DNA of 23,131 nt, taken from the NCBI GenBank assembly GCA_024636135.1, contig JAGXHP010000089.1, positions 1 to 23,131 on the forward strand, given 5' to 3'. Under the pieces are notes generated by a model that saw only the letters and a program-made list of their open reading frames with translations, was not told the origin of the DNA and searched no databases. Shown piece after piece: positions 1 through 6,713 of this stretch. The number at the start of each line of letters is the position of its first letter. Position 1 is the first letter of the stretch. The position numbers and the translations under genes were made by a program. This stretch comes from Chloroflexota bacterium. Its GTDB lineage: Bacteria; Chloroflexota; Limnocylindria; QHBO01.

Positions 1-318
1 GAGGTGTACTTCGGCGCGCCGGGCGACCCGAAGATCGTGGCCGCACCCCTGCGACGGCCGTTGACGATGCTCGCCGCCGAGACGTGGCACTTCACCATTG
101 CCGGGGCGGCGTTCTTCGGGGTCGCCACGCTGATCGCCAATGCGACCGTCGCTCGCATCGGTGAGCCGTGGTCGACGTTCTTCGTACCGACCGTGCTGGC
201 CTGGGCTGCCGTGAACGGGCTGTACCTCGCCTGGTACTTCGGACGCAACCGCGATCAGCGGACGATCGAGGCCCTGCTGGCGGAAGCGTACGTATCGGCG
301 GCGGCGGACGAGTCCTGA
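1..318 (+). CDS. Small two-helix membrane protein, 5' end possibly outside the window
   Basis: The reading frame is open to the left edge. A GTG at position 4 could be the start, or the gene may begin upstream, so I give the open frame. About 105 residues are visible. Two hydrophobic segments, roughly residues 29-48 and 57-79 counted from the GTG, are separated by a short charged turn and followed by a soluble tail rich in Arg, Asp and Glu. This is the layout of a small 2-TM inner-membrane protein, but I recognise no family. The stop is 4 nt before the next small membrane gene, so the two are probably co-transcribed and may act together. Function unknown. Confidence 0.6.
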   Translation, partial: EVYFGAPGDPKIVAAPLRRPLTMLAAETWHFTIAGAAFFGVATLIANATVARIGEPWSTFFVPTVLAWAAVNGLYLAWYFGRNRDQRTIEALLAEAYVSAAADES

Positions 319-322
319 GCCG

Positions 323-592
323 ATGCTCCCGCTGGTCCTGCTGCTCGTCGCGCTCGTGGCCGGGGCGACGGGCGTCCTCGTGGGTTGGCCCGCCTGGCGC
401 GCCTCGCAGGCCCGGGATGCGCGGGACCTCAACGCCGAGCGCTATCTCGCGTGGCGCGGCCGCGCCGTTCGCGGACAGCCATCGCCCATCCGTGAGGGGA
501 TGACTGGCGAAGAACGGCGCCGGGTCCTGGCCGGCGCCGCGCTCGGCGTGATTGGCGCCGCGGCGCTCGTCGCGTTCTTCGTGATCAGCTGA
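323..592 (+). CDS. Small two-helix membrane protein of unknown function
   Basis: An ATG opens an 89-residue protein. It has a very hydrophobic N-terminal helix (about residues 2-24), a basic central loop of roughly 45 residues with many Arg and Ala, and a C-terminal helix (about 69-88) that ends almost at the stop codon. Both ends are therefore membrane-embedded and the loop is soluble. It lies 4 nt after the preceding small membrane gene and its stop is followed almost at once by a GC-rich hairpin, so it is the last gene of its transcript. I recognise no domain. An accessory subunit of a membrane complex encoded upstream is possible but not shown. Confidence 0.6.
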   Translation: MLPLVLLLVALVAGATGVLVGWPAWRASQARDARDLNAERYLAWRGRAVRGQPSPIREGMTGEERRRVLAGAALGVIGAAALVAFFVIS

Positions 593-593
593 G

Positions 594-619
594 GCCGCGG
601 GCCGAACGCGGCCCGCGGC
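594..619. terminator. Hairpin between convergent genes, probable bidirectional terminator
   Basis: A perfect 11-bp GC-only stem (594-604 with 609-619) closes a 4-nt loop, AACG. It begins 2 nt after the stop of the plus-strand gene and ends 8 nt before the stop codon of the minus-strand haloperoxidase gene. No T-run follows on either side, so it is not a textbook intrinsic terminator, but its place between two convergent genes fits transcript-end formation for both. Confidence 0.6.
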
Positions 620-627
620 TGGCAGGG

Positions 628-2034
628 TCAGCCCCGGGAGGTTTCGAGGCGGCGGATGACCTGCGCCCCGACCCTGGCGCCCTGCTCGAGACCGACCTCG
701 ATCCCCATCGGGTAGTGGATGCCGCCGTACAGGCGGCTCCCCGCTGCCTCATCGGCGGCGGCCTGGAACGACGCGAAGTGGCGGGTGCCCGCCGAGGGTG
801 GCTCGGTCAGGCGGTTGGTGTCGGTGAACGCGACCTGTCCGAACAGGTCGGTCAGGACGGCCGCGGCCGCCTGGGATGCCACCGAGTGGCCGGACGTGTA
901 CTCGGGGAACTGTGGCGTGTTGACAAATGAGCTCCACGCCGGGTCGATCAACCGCCGGATGTAGGTGATCGGACGCAGGAGGTTGATCTCGTACTTGGCG
1001 TGCCAGCACGAGATGAAGGCGTCGGCCAGGGCGACGCCCAGCCGGGCGTACATCTCGGCCGCGTCGTCGAGCCGCAGGCCCAGCTGGTCCACGAGCTGGT
1101 TGCCGATGACGAACCAGTGACCGGCCGGCAGACCGCTGGTCAGCGGATTGTCGCGCCAGAACATGGCGATGAGGCGCTGCTCGTCGGTGAGCCCCGCGCT
1201 GACCTCGACCACGCGAGTTGCCTGGGCGTGGAATCCACTGCCTGGCGTCTCGTCGTACGGAACGTGCGGCGGTGGGAAGCACGCGTCGGCCGACGGCAGG
1301 ACGAACGGACGCATCCGACCCCAGTACGGCTCGATGGCCGGGCCGAAGTTCGGCGGGGTGGACTGCCACTTGTCCGGGCCCACGGGAGGGACATAGGTCG
1401 GGAGGGCGCGAATCTCGGTCAGGCCGTCTCCGTGGGTCCAGTCCACGATGGCGCGGCCGACCGAACGCCCGTGGACCGCGGAGCGGTCGAAGACCGCCGC
1501 ATCCGCGACCAGCCGCCTCTCGGCACCGATGACGGCTTCGAGGGCGGTGATCTCGGCGGTCGTCTGTGACTGCGCAGTGGGGAACAGCGCCGTTGCCATG
1601 CTGGCCATGGCAGCGTTCGCGGCCGTCGGCCAGTCATAGCGGCGGCCGCGCTCAGCGCGCGGCGTGGGGCCCAGCCCATTCAGCTGGCCGACCAGGGAGC
1701 GATAGCCCGGCATGCCGTCACAGACGGCTTGGTAGAGCGCGACGGCCATGCAGGCGTAGCCACGTGCGGCCGCCGTGGGGGTGATGTTCTCGCGCCGCGT
1801 GGCGTCGTACAGGACGCCGACCCAACGCTGCGCGACGGTGGCGTCGTGCGCCTTGGCCAGTGGGTGAAGGGTGCGAGCCGACGTCTCGGCCGCTCGGGCT
1901 CGCGAGCCGATGACCGGCCCGAGCCCCACGACGGCCGTGCCGCCGACCACGGCTGCCGCTCCGCCGGCGCGGCGCAGGAACGATCGGCGCGAAAGAGGGT
2001 CACCGGCTCGAGGTCCGGATTGCGTGGATGTCAT
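628..2034 (-). CDS. Tat-exported vanadium-dependent haloperoxidase / PAP2-superfamily enzyme
   Basis: A 468-residue protein with a twin-arginine signal (R16-R17-S-F-L, then an Ala/Gly/Val-rich stretch and a likely ARA-AE cleavage site near residue 48), so it should be exported folded. The C-terminal half carries the complete vanadate/phosphate-binding set of the PAP2/haloperoxidase superfamily: K347 and R354 in the first motif, S381-G382-H383 in the second, and R434 with H440 in the third. Length and motif spacing fit bacterial vanadium-dependent haloperoxidases rather than small PAP2 lipid phosphatases. Known members oxidise halides with peroxide; a phosphatase role cannot be excluded from sequence. 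GGAGG lies about 7 nt before the ATG. A secreted protein of unknown function is encoded 60 nt upstream on the same strand. Confidence 0.85.
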   Translation of the reverse strand: MTSTQSGPRAGDPLSRRSFLRRAGGAAAVVGGTAVVGLGPVIGSRARAAETSARTLHPLAKAHDATVAQRWVGVLYDATRRENITPTAAARGYACMAVALYQAVCDGMPGYRSLVGQLNGLGPTPRAERGRRYDWPTAANAAMASMATALFPTAQSQTTAEITALEAVIGAERRLVADAAVFDRSAVHGRSVGRAIVDWTHGDGLTEIRALPTYVPPVGPDKWQSTPPNFGPAIEPYWGRMRPFVLPSADACFPPPHVPYDETPGSGFHAQATRVVEVSAGLTDEQRLIAMFWRDNPLTSGLPAGHWFVIGNQLVDQLGLRLDDAAEMYARLGVALADAFISCWHAKYEINLLRPITYIRRLIDPAWSSFVNTPQFPEYTSGHSVASQAAAAVLTDLFGQVAFTDTNRLTEPPSAGTRHFASFQAAADEAAGSRLYGGIHYPMGIEVGLEQGARVGAQVIRRLETSRG

Positions 2035-2051
2035 GGTCCCCTCCGTGCGGT

Positions 2052-2080
2052 CACCCGGCCGGGACGATCCCGGCCGGGTG
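2052..2080 (-). terminator. Perfect 13-bp hairpin between two minus-strand genes
   Basis: The arms 2052-2064 and 2068-2080 are perfect reverse complements with a 3-nt loop. The hairpin begins 14 nt after the stop of the secreted-protein gene (2095) and ends 17 nt before the haloperoxidase start, next to its ribosome binding site. No T-run follows. It may end or attenuate the upstream transcript, stabilise a processed 3' end, or uncouple expression of the two genes. Confidence 0.5.
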
Positions 2081-2094
2081 CACGTGATGCCGTC

Positions 2095-2814
2095 TTACCG
2101 GCTTCGCGATCGGCTGATTTCCCGGCTGTAGCTCATGAAGCCACCGGAGAGCTCAGGGTCGAATCCCATCGGCCCCAAAACGCCGGTCAGGTCGGCCGCT
2201 CGGTTGTTCGAGCTGTAGCGCGAGGAGTACGTGAAGGTGCCATCGGTGAAAGTCTGGCTGAAGGTCAGCTTCGACAGGGGGCCCACGCCGGTGAAGGTCA
2301 CGTTGATCGGCACGTTCGCCAGGAACTCGCCGGGGCCGCCGTGCGGATCGCCGCCACCGAAGATGCCGACGGTCACGCCCGGGCCGCCGAGGACCGCGCG
2401 GGTGAGCTTGTTGTCGATCGAGATCGGGACGGTACCGTCGATCGAGCGGAATCCGATGTGCGTGCACGGGTTCTCCGGATCGACCGGCGGCTCTTCCTCA
2501 AGAGCGAAGCCGTGGCCGCCGCCAGGTGAGGGGACGAAGTCCACCGGGCAGTTCAGGTCGGCGATCTGTCCGAAGACCCATGCCTGCCCGGAGCTGAACT
2601 CCTGGGCGAAGGCGAACCCGATATGGACGTTGCCGAACGGCCGCGTCTCCATGGGCGGCAGCCGATCTCCGGCCGCATCTCGGTCGAGCTGGATCCAGTC
2701 GAACTGGACCGAATAGTAGGTGGAGCGATAGAACGACATGCTCCTCGCTGCGGCGGGAGCCGCCGTGCCCAGGATCAGCAGGGCAGCGGCAAGTAGGACG
2801 ACCAACCGACGCAT
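2095..2814 (-). CDS. Secreted protein of unknown function
   Basis: From the ATG at 2814 the product is 239 residues. It has a classic Sec signal peptide (MRRL, a hydrophobic core to about residue 19, and a likely cleavage after the Ala run near residue 23). I chose this start because GGAGG sits 7 nt upstream and the hydrophobic core follows directly. A second in-frame ATG at 2910, also behind an AGGAG, would add 32 hydrophilic residues. The mature part looks beta-rich, with many aromatic, Thr, Ser and Gly residues. It has two cysteines (C89, C117) that could form a disulfide, and an Arg/Ser-rich C-terminus. No family recognised. It lies upstream of, and in the same direction as, the exported haloperoxidase. 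Confidence 0.65.
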   Translation of the reverse strand: MRRLVVLLAAALLILGTAAPAAARSMSFYRSTYYSVQFDWIQLDRDAAGDRLPPMETRPFGNVHIGFAFAQEFSSGQAWVFGQIADLNCPVDFVPSPGGGHGFALEEEPPVDPENPCTHIGFRSIDGTVPISIDNKLTRAVLGGPGVTVGIFGGGDPHGGPGEFLANVPINVTFTGVGPLSKLTFSQTFTDGTFTYSSRYSSNNRAADLTGVLGPMGFDPELSGGFMSYSREISRSRSR

Positions 2815-3024
2815 GTCGGGACCTCCGTGCGGGGTCAGGCGGTGTGCCCCAGTGGCCCCCCGTCCGCCCAAGTGATCGCTCAGACGCACGCGGGAGCGAA
2901 AACGATGCATCGTCACTCCTGCATGCCGTCGTGCGGATTGTCCGTCCCACGGTCAAGCATTCTGCAGACATAGATTTTCGGGCGTTTGACGGCCCGTCGA
3001 ACGCCATCCGGACTCCCGTGCCGG

Positions 3025-3030
3025 TAGACT
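3025..3030 (+). promoter_or_regulatory. -10 element TAGACT, likely leaderless start of proline dehydrogenase
   Basis: TAGACT fits the TAnnnT -10 consensus. It ends exactly 6 nt before the GTG start at 3037, where transcription would normally begin, and no ribosome binding site precedes the GTG. Both facts point to a leaderless mRNA. No convincing -35 box is visible at 16-18 nt. Confidence 0.5.
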
Positions 3031-3036
3031 GGGATC

Positions 3037-3966
3037 GTGCTCGCCTCCGCGCTCCGCGCCTTCTTCCTGTGGTTGAGCGATCGGCGCTGGATGGCCGGCA
3101 TCGCGCTCGGAACACCGTTCCTGCGACGCATGCCGCTGCGCTTCGTGGCCGGCACGACCCTCGACGAGGCGGTCGCCGCGGTCAGGAAGCTCAACACCGC
3201 CGGCGCCAGCGCGACGCTCGACGTGCTGGGGGAGTCGGTGGACGGGCGTGTGGCCGCCGATCGGGCCGCGGCAGCCTACGTCACCGCCATCGAGCGCATC
3301 GCGAGCGAGGGCCTCGACGCCAACGTCAGCATCAAGCTGACCCAGATGGGGCTCGAGCTCGGGGTCGACGAATGCATCGACGTTCTCAACCCCGTCGTCG
3401 CGGCGGGGGATCGGACGGGCATCTTCGTGCGGATCGACATGGAGGGCTCGGCCACCACTGATCGGACCCTGGAGATCGTCGCCCGCCTGCGCGCGGCCGG
3501 CCACGACGTCGGTCCCGTCGTCCAGTCCTATCTCCATCGGTCTCCGGCCGACGTCGAACGCCTGGCGAACGATGGCGTGCGGGTCAGGGTCTGCAAGGGT
3601 GCCTACGCGGAGCCGCCGGAGATCGCGCACCAGGATCGCGTGGCGATCGGTGACGCCTTCGTCTCGATGTGCGAGGAGCTGCTGCGGGCGGGCGCCTATC
3701 CGGGCGTCGCGACGCACGACCCCGACATGATCGAGCGAGTCGCGCTCTTCGCCCGCGAGCATGCCATCGGCGCCGATGCCTTCGAGTTCCAGATGCTGTA
3801 TGGGGTGCGCCGCGACCTCCAGCGCCAGCTGCTCGAGAAGGGATATCGGGTGCGGGTGTACGTGCCGTACGGCACCGAGTGGTATCCGTACTTCATGCGT
3901 CGGCTGGCGGAGCGGCCCGCCAACGTTCTGTTCGTGCTGCGGAGCATCTTCGGCGAGCGTTCCTGA
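3037..3966 (+). CDS. Proline dehydrogenase (FAD-dependent, single-domain)
   Basis: This 309-residue protein matches the short, monofunctional proline dehydrogenases, which oxidise L-proline to delta-1-pyrroline-5-carboxylate and pass electrons via FAD to the membrane quinone pool. The TIM-barrel motifs occur in order: LDVLGE (D62), SIKLTQ (K100), RIDMEG (D134), VVQSYL (Q163), VCKGAY (K187), ATHD (H227) and FEFQMLYG (250-256). The C-terminal signature YVPYGTEW plus Y-x-x-x-RR (R288, R289) is the substrate-carboxylate site. No P5C dehydrogenase is fused or adjacent, so the second step must be encoded elsewhere. The GTG start has no ribosome binding site but has a -10 box 6 nt upstream. The link to the surrounding polysaccharide genes is not obvious. 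Confidence 0.92.
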   Translation: MLASALRAFFLWLSDRRWMAGIALGTPFLRRMPLRFVAGTTLDEAVAAVRKLNTAGASATLDVLGESVDGRVAADRAAAAYVTAIERIASEGLDANVSIKLTQMGLELGVDECIDVLNPVVAAGDRTGIFVRIDMEGSATTDRTLEIVARLRAAGHDVGPVVQSYLHRSPADVERLANDGVRVRVCKGAYAEPPEIAHQDRVAIGDAFVSMCEELLRAGAYPGVATHDPDMIERVALFAREHAIGADAFEFQMLYGVRRDLQRQLLEKGYRVRVYVPYGTEWYPYFMRRLAERPANVLFVLRSIFGERS

Positions 3967-3991
3967 CGACGATCCGTCGCGCGGCTAGACT
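3963..3991 (+). promoter_or_regulatory. Probable promoter for the 4005-5673 gene trio
   Basis: CTGACG (3963-3968) and TAGACT (3986-3991) are separated by 17 nt, the optimal spacing for a housekeeping sigma factor. The TAGACTGGG string is the same one seen upstream of the preceding gene. The -35 overlaps that gene's stop codon. Transcription would begin only a few bases before the ATG at 4005, giving a very short leader. Confidence 0.45.
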
Positions 3992-4004
3992 GGGCCGACA
4001 GCCC

Positions 4005-4379
4005 ATGAGTGCCAGCAAGCGGCCGAGCACCTCGAGCCTCCGCCGATATCTCACGTCAAGGCCCTACATCGCCGTCTCCGACATCCGGCGCCGCTTCGGG
4101 CTGGAGCCCGAAGCGATGAGCGTCGTGACACGGAACGGGACCACGGCATTCATCGGCCTTCCCGAGCGGGAGGCATCCAAGCTGCAGGACCTGTGGCAAC
4201 GGGACGAAGTCGGGGTAGAGCTCTCGGTGGAGGTCCGCGCGCCAGTCGTCGTGGGCATCTACCCGATCCGCATTGCCCGATTTGTGGTCGATCAGGCCAC
4301 GGGAAACGGGAGGCCGTCCGGAGAGCGTTCCCTTCCCTCGTCCGGCGACGTTTTCCGTGAGCGGCCCAGCCTCGGATGA
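4005..4379 (+). CDS. Hypothetical protein, first gene of a coupled trio
   Basis: A 124-residue protein from the ATG at 4005. It has a Ser/Arg-rich N-terminus, a compact central part (about residues 20-92) with a predicted helix-strand pattern including the stretch IAVSDIRRRFGLEPE, and a low-complexity Ser/Arg/Gly tail. No signal peptide or membrane helix is visible, so it is probably cytoplasmic. The basic helix near the N-terminus could be part of a small DNA-binding fold, but this is a guess. The stop overlaps the next start (ATGA), so its translation is coupled to the receiver-like gene and through it to a sulfotransferase. A short promoter directly upstream appears to drive the three together. 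Confidence 0.65.
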   Translation: MSASKRPSTSSLRRYLTSRPYIAVSDIRRRFGLEPEAMSVVTRNGTTAFIGLPEREASKLQDLWQRDEVGVELSVEVRAPVVVGIYPIRIARFVVDQATGNGRPSGERSLPSSGDVFRERPSLG

Positions 4380-4711
4380 GAGCCGCAGCGGTCATGTCGG
4401 ATCTGATGTTGTTCTCCAAGATCGACGCGGCAGCGAGCGCGGCGGGTGCGAAGCTCGTTCGTGTCGACTCGGTCGACGAGTTGGCCGACGCCGTCGTCTT
4501 CGACCTCATCCTCGTCGATTGGAATGAGCGGAGCCCGACATGGGCTTCGCGCCTGGCCGACCGTGCGGACACGCAGTCCCGCGTCCTACTCTTCGGTCGA
4601 CACACGGACCTCGCGGCGCATCAGGCAGCTCGCGATGCCGGCCTCGGTCCCATGTGGGCTAGGTCGCGCCTGGTTGGGCATCTCGGCGAGCTGTTTGCGG
4701 GAGTTCGGTGA
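4376..4711 (+). CDS. Receiver-like (pseudo-REC) single-domain protein
   Basis: A 111-residue protein whose start ATG overlaps the preceding stop (ATGA) and whose stop overlaps the next GTG start (GTGA). The pattern resembles a two-component receiver fold: strand, helix, then DLILVDWNE with an Asp at 48 in the phospho-acceptor position, a later hydrophobic strand RVLLFG, and a final helix after MWARSRL. The paired N-terminal acidic residues and the conserved Lys before the last helix of true receivers are not evident, so it is probably a degenerate receiver or an unrelated alpha/beta protein of similar outline. No output domain is attached. Being wedged between an unknown protein and a sulfotransferase suggests a regulatory or scaffolding role. 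An internal ATG at residue 7 is another possible start. Confidence 0.6.
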   Translation: MRAAAVMSDLMLFSKIDAAASAAGAKLVRVDSVDELADAVVFDLILVDWNERSPTWASRLADRADTQSRVLLFGRHTDLAAHQAARDAGLGPMWARSRLVGHLGELFAGVR

Positions 4712-5673
4712 CTGGTCGACGACCGGACTTCTTTATCGTCGGAGCACCGAAGTCGGGCACGACGGCGATGTACCACTACCTCCGCGCCCATCCGGGCTTG
4801 TATCTGCCCGAGCGGAAGGAGCTGCGCTTCTTCGGGCAGGATTTGGAGATCCGTGATCGCCGACCCCTGACCCAGCAGGAGTACCTCGCTCACTTTTCGC
4901 CGGCCGGGCCGGGCCAGCTCATCGGCACCGCGTACGTCTGGTATCTCTATTCGATGAGTGCTGCCGAGGAGATTGCGGCATTCGCCCCCGAGGCCCGCAT
5001 CGTGGCGATGCTGCGCAATCCGACCGACGTGCTGCACGCCCTCCATGGCGAGCACCTATCGAACGGCAACGAGGACATTCGCGATTTCAGTGCGGCGCTG
5101 GAAGCCGAGCCGGACCGACGGGCCGGCCGGCGGATCCCGCCGCACGCACACCTGCCGCAAGGATTGCAGTACTCGACCGTGCCGCGCTACACCGAACAGC
5201 TCGAAAGGTACGTTCGGACCTTCGGCCGAGAGCGTGTCCACGTCGTCATCTACGACGATTTTGCCGCCAACACCGCGGATGTCTATCGCGACGTGCTGCG
5301 GTTCCTGGCGGTTGGGGACGACGTGCGCCCTGCGACGTTCGACGTCGTCAACGCCAGCAAGAGGACGCGCAGCGAGTGGCTGCGCCATATGCTCGCCCGG
5401 CCGCCAGAGCTTCCTCGCCGGATCATCAGAGCGGTGGTTCCGCCCGCGGTCCGCCAAGCTGCATATCGACGCGTGCAGTCGGCGAACATCACGGCTGCGC
5501 CGCGAGATCCGATATCGGCGGCTACGCGCCAGCACCTGCGGGAACTGTTTGCCGAAGAGGTAGAGAGACTGTCCGGGTTCCTGGGGCGAGACCTTAGCGC
5601 TTGGCGCACCGATGCGGGGCCGCGCCCTCTGTCAAGTCCGGTTGTCGAGGGCCCGCTCGCAGACGGCGAGTAG
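4708..5673 (+). CDS. Sulfotransferase family protein (PAPS-dependent)
   Basis: This 321-residue cytoplasmic enzyme should transfer sulfate from PAPS to a sugar or other acceptor, releasing pAp. The 5'-phosphosulfate loop is canonical, APKSGTT (residues 13-19), right after the first strand (FFIVG). The 3'-phosphate site is visible as MLRNPTD (R103), followed by a Ser at 118. Length and motif spacing are those of the carbohydrate sulfotransferase family (Sulfotransfer_1/3). The GTG start overlaps the stop of the receiver-like gene. The last 42 nt overlap the 3' end of the convergent DHH phosphoesterase gene. It differs clearly from the three tandem sulfotransferases further right, so it represents a separate lineage. 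The acceptor cannot be deduced; the nearby polysaccharide cluster makes a glycan likely. Confidence 0.88.
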   Translation: MTGRRPDFFIVGAPKSGTTAMYHYLRAHPGLYLPERKELRFFGQDLEIRDRRPLTQQEYLAHFSPAGPGQLIGTAYVWYLYSMSAAEEIAAFAPEARIVAMLRNPTDVLHALHGEHLSNGNEDIRDFSAALEAEPDRRAGRRIPPHAHLPQGLQYSTVPRYTEQLERYVRTFGRERVHVVIYDDFAANTADVYRDVLRFLAVGDDVRPATFDVVNASKRTRSEWLRHMLARPPELPRRIIRAVVPPAVRQAAYRRVQSANITAAPRDPISAATRQHLRELFAEEVERLSGFLGRDLSAWRTDAGPRPLSSPVVEGPLADGE

Positions 5674-6627
5674 TTGCTCGGTCGCCACGTCCACCGGCGC
5701 CGCGATCGTGCAGCCTGCCCGTCCCGCATGGCCTCCGCCTCCGAATTGGCCGGCGATCTCCGCCGCATTGATGGCAGGACTGACGCGAAGGCTGACGCGG
5801 GTCTCCGTGGCGGATGACGCGCGCAGAAGGATGGTGATCTCAGCTCCCTTCGCCTTGGCGACGAACTCGGCGAGTCCATCGGCGTCGTGGTTGGCCGTGC
5901 CGGTGGCCTCGAGCATGTCCTCGGTGAGGACCGTGTAGATGATGCGCCCGTCGCGACGTTGCCCAATGCGGCTCAGCATCTGGCCCCAGAGCGCGAGCGT
6001 GGGATACGGCAGGTCGCCCAGCACGCGCCGGTGAATTAGGGCGTTCGGCGCGCCGGCTTCCACGCAGGCGGCTGCCAGCCGCAGTGTCGCGGCAGTGGTC
6101 GAAGGGTCGGAGAAGCCGTGACTGTCGCGAACGATCCCGGCGAGCAGTGCCGTGGCGATCTCCCGGTCGAGGTCGATCCCGACAGCGGGGAGTGCCGCCG
6201 CGATCACCTGGCAGGTCGCGGCAGCGCCGCCGTCCACGAGGTTGACGCTTCCGAATCCCGCGTTGGTCACGTGATGGTCGACATTGACAAGTGTTGAACG
6301 TTCGAACCAGTCGCGGTGCTCCATCCGGATGCGGCCCACGCGTTCGAGGGTCGCGGCATCGCACACGACCGCGGTGTCCGGATCGAGCGTCGGCTCAGTG
6401 CGGAACTCGCCGAAAAGCGGCAGGAAATCAAATGCCGGCGCTGGGGGATCGACGCTCACCAGCTCATACCGCTTGCCAAGCCGGCGCGCGAGCAAGGCGA
6501 TCGCCACTGCCCCACCAATGGTGTCGGCGTCAGGATTCTCGTGGCACAGCGCCGTGATGCCGGACGCGCCGTGTAGCGCGGACGCGAAGGCGCGCTGATC
6601 CATCGTGATCTCATCCGTGGTGGCCAT
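5632..6627 (-). CDS. DHH/DHHA1-family phosphoesterase, NrnA / pAp-phosphatase type
   Basis: A 331-residue protein with both domains of the NrnA group. The DHH domain holds H29, D33 and D35 (CHENPDADT), D90 (VVCDAA), the DHH triad at 117-119, and D168 (GIVRDSHGF). The C-terminal DHHA1 domain ends with the Gly-rich substrate loop GGGGHAGRAG (296-305). All metal-binding residues are present. Characterised relatives degrade nanoRNAs or c-di-nucleotide breakdown products and dephosphorylate pAp to AMP. Here it overlaps the tail of a sulfotransferase gene and diverges from an SLC13 transporter. Since sulfotransferases release pAp, a pAp-recycling role is attractive, but nanoRNA turnover or pGpG hydrolysis are also possible. 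Start chosen at 6627 with a GAGGGA a few bases upstream; the ATG at 6603 is an alternative. Confidence 0.88.
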   Translation of the reverse strand: MATTDEITMDQRAFASALHGASGITALCHENPDADTIGGAVAIALLARRLGKRYELVSVDPPAPAFDFLPLFGEFRTEPTLDPDTAVVCDAATLERVGRIRMEHRDWFERSTLVNVDHHVTNAGFGSVNLVDGGAAATCQVIAAALPAVGIDLDREIATALLAGIVRDSHGFSDPSTTAATLRLAAACVEAGAPNALIHRRVLGDLPYPTLALWGQMLSRIGQRRDGRIIYTVLTEDMLEATGTANHDADGLAEFVAKAKGAEITILLRASSATETRVSLRVSPAINAAEIAGQFGGGGHAGRAGCTIAAPVDVATEQLLAVCERALDNRT

Positions 6628-6713
6628 TCGATCCCTCGGCTATCCTCCGCGGGCGGCGCACCGCCACGGGCTTGGTGTGTTGGGCACGGATTCTAGCCGT
6701 CGTGAGAGGAAGC

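Noticed and set aside
2953..3762. Minus-strand frame of about 270 codons antisense to proline dehydrogenase
   Set aside because: The plus-strand product has a full proline dehydrogenase motif set; the antisense frame has none.
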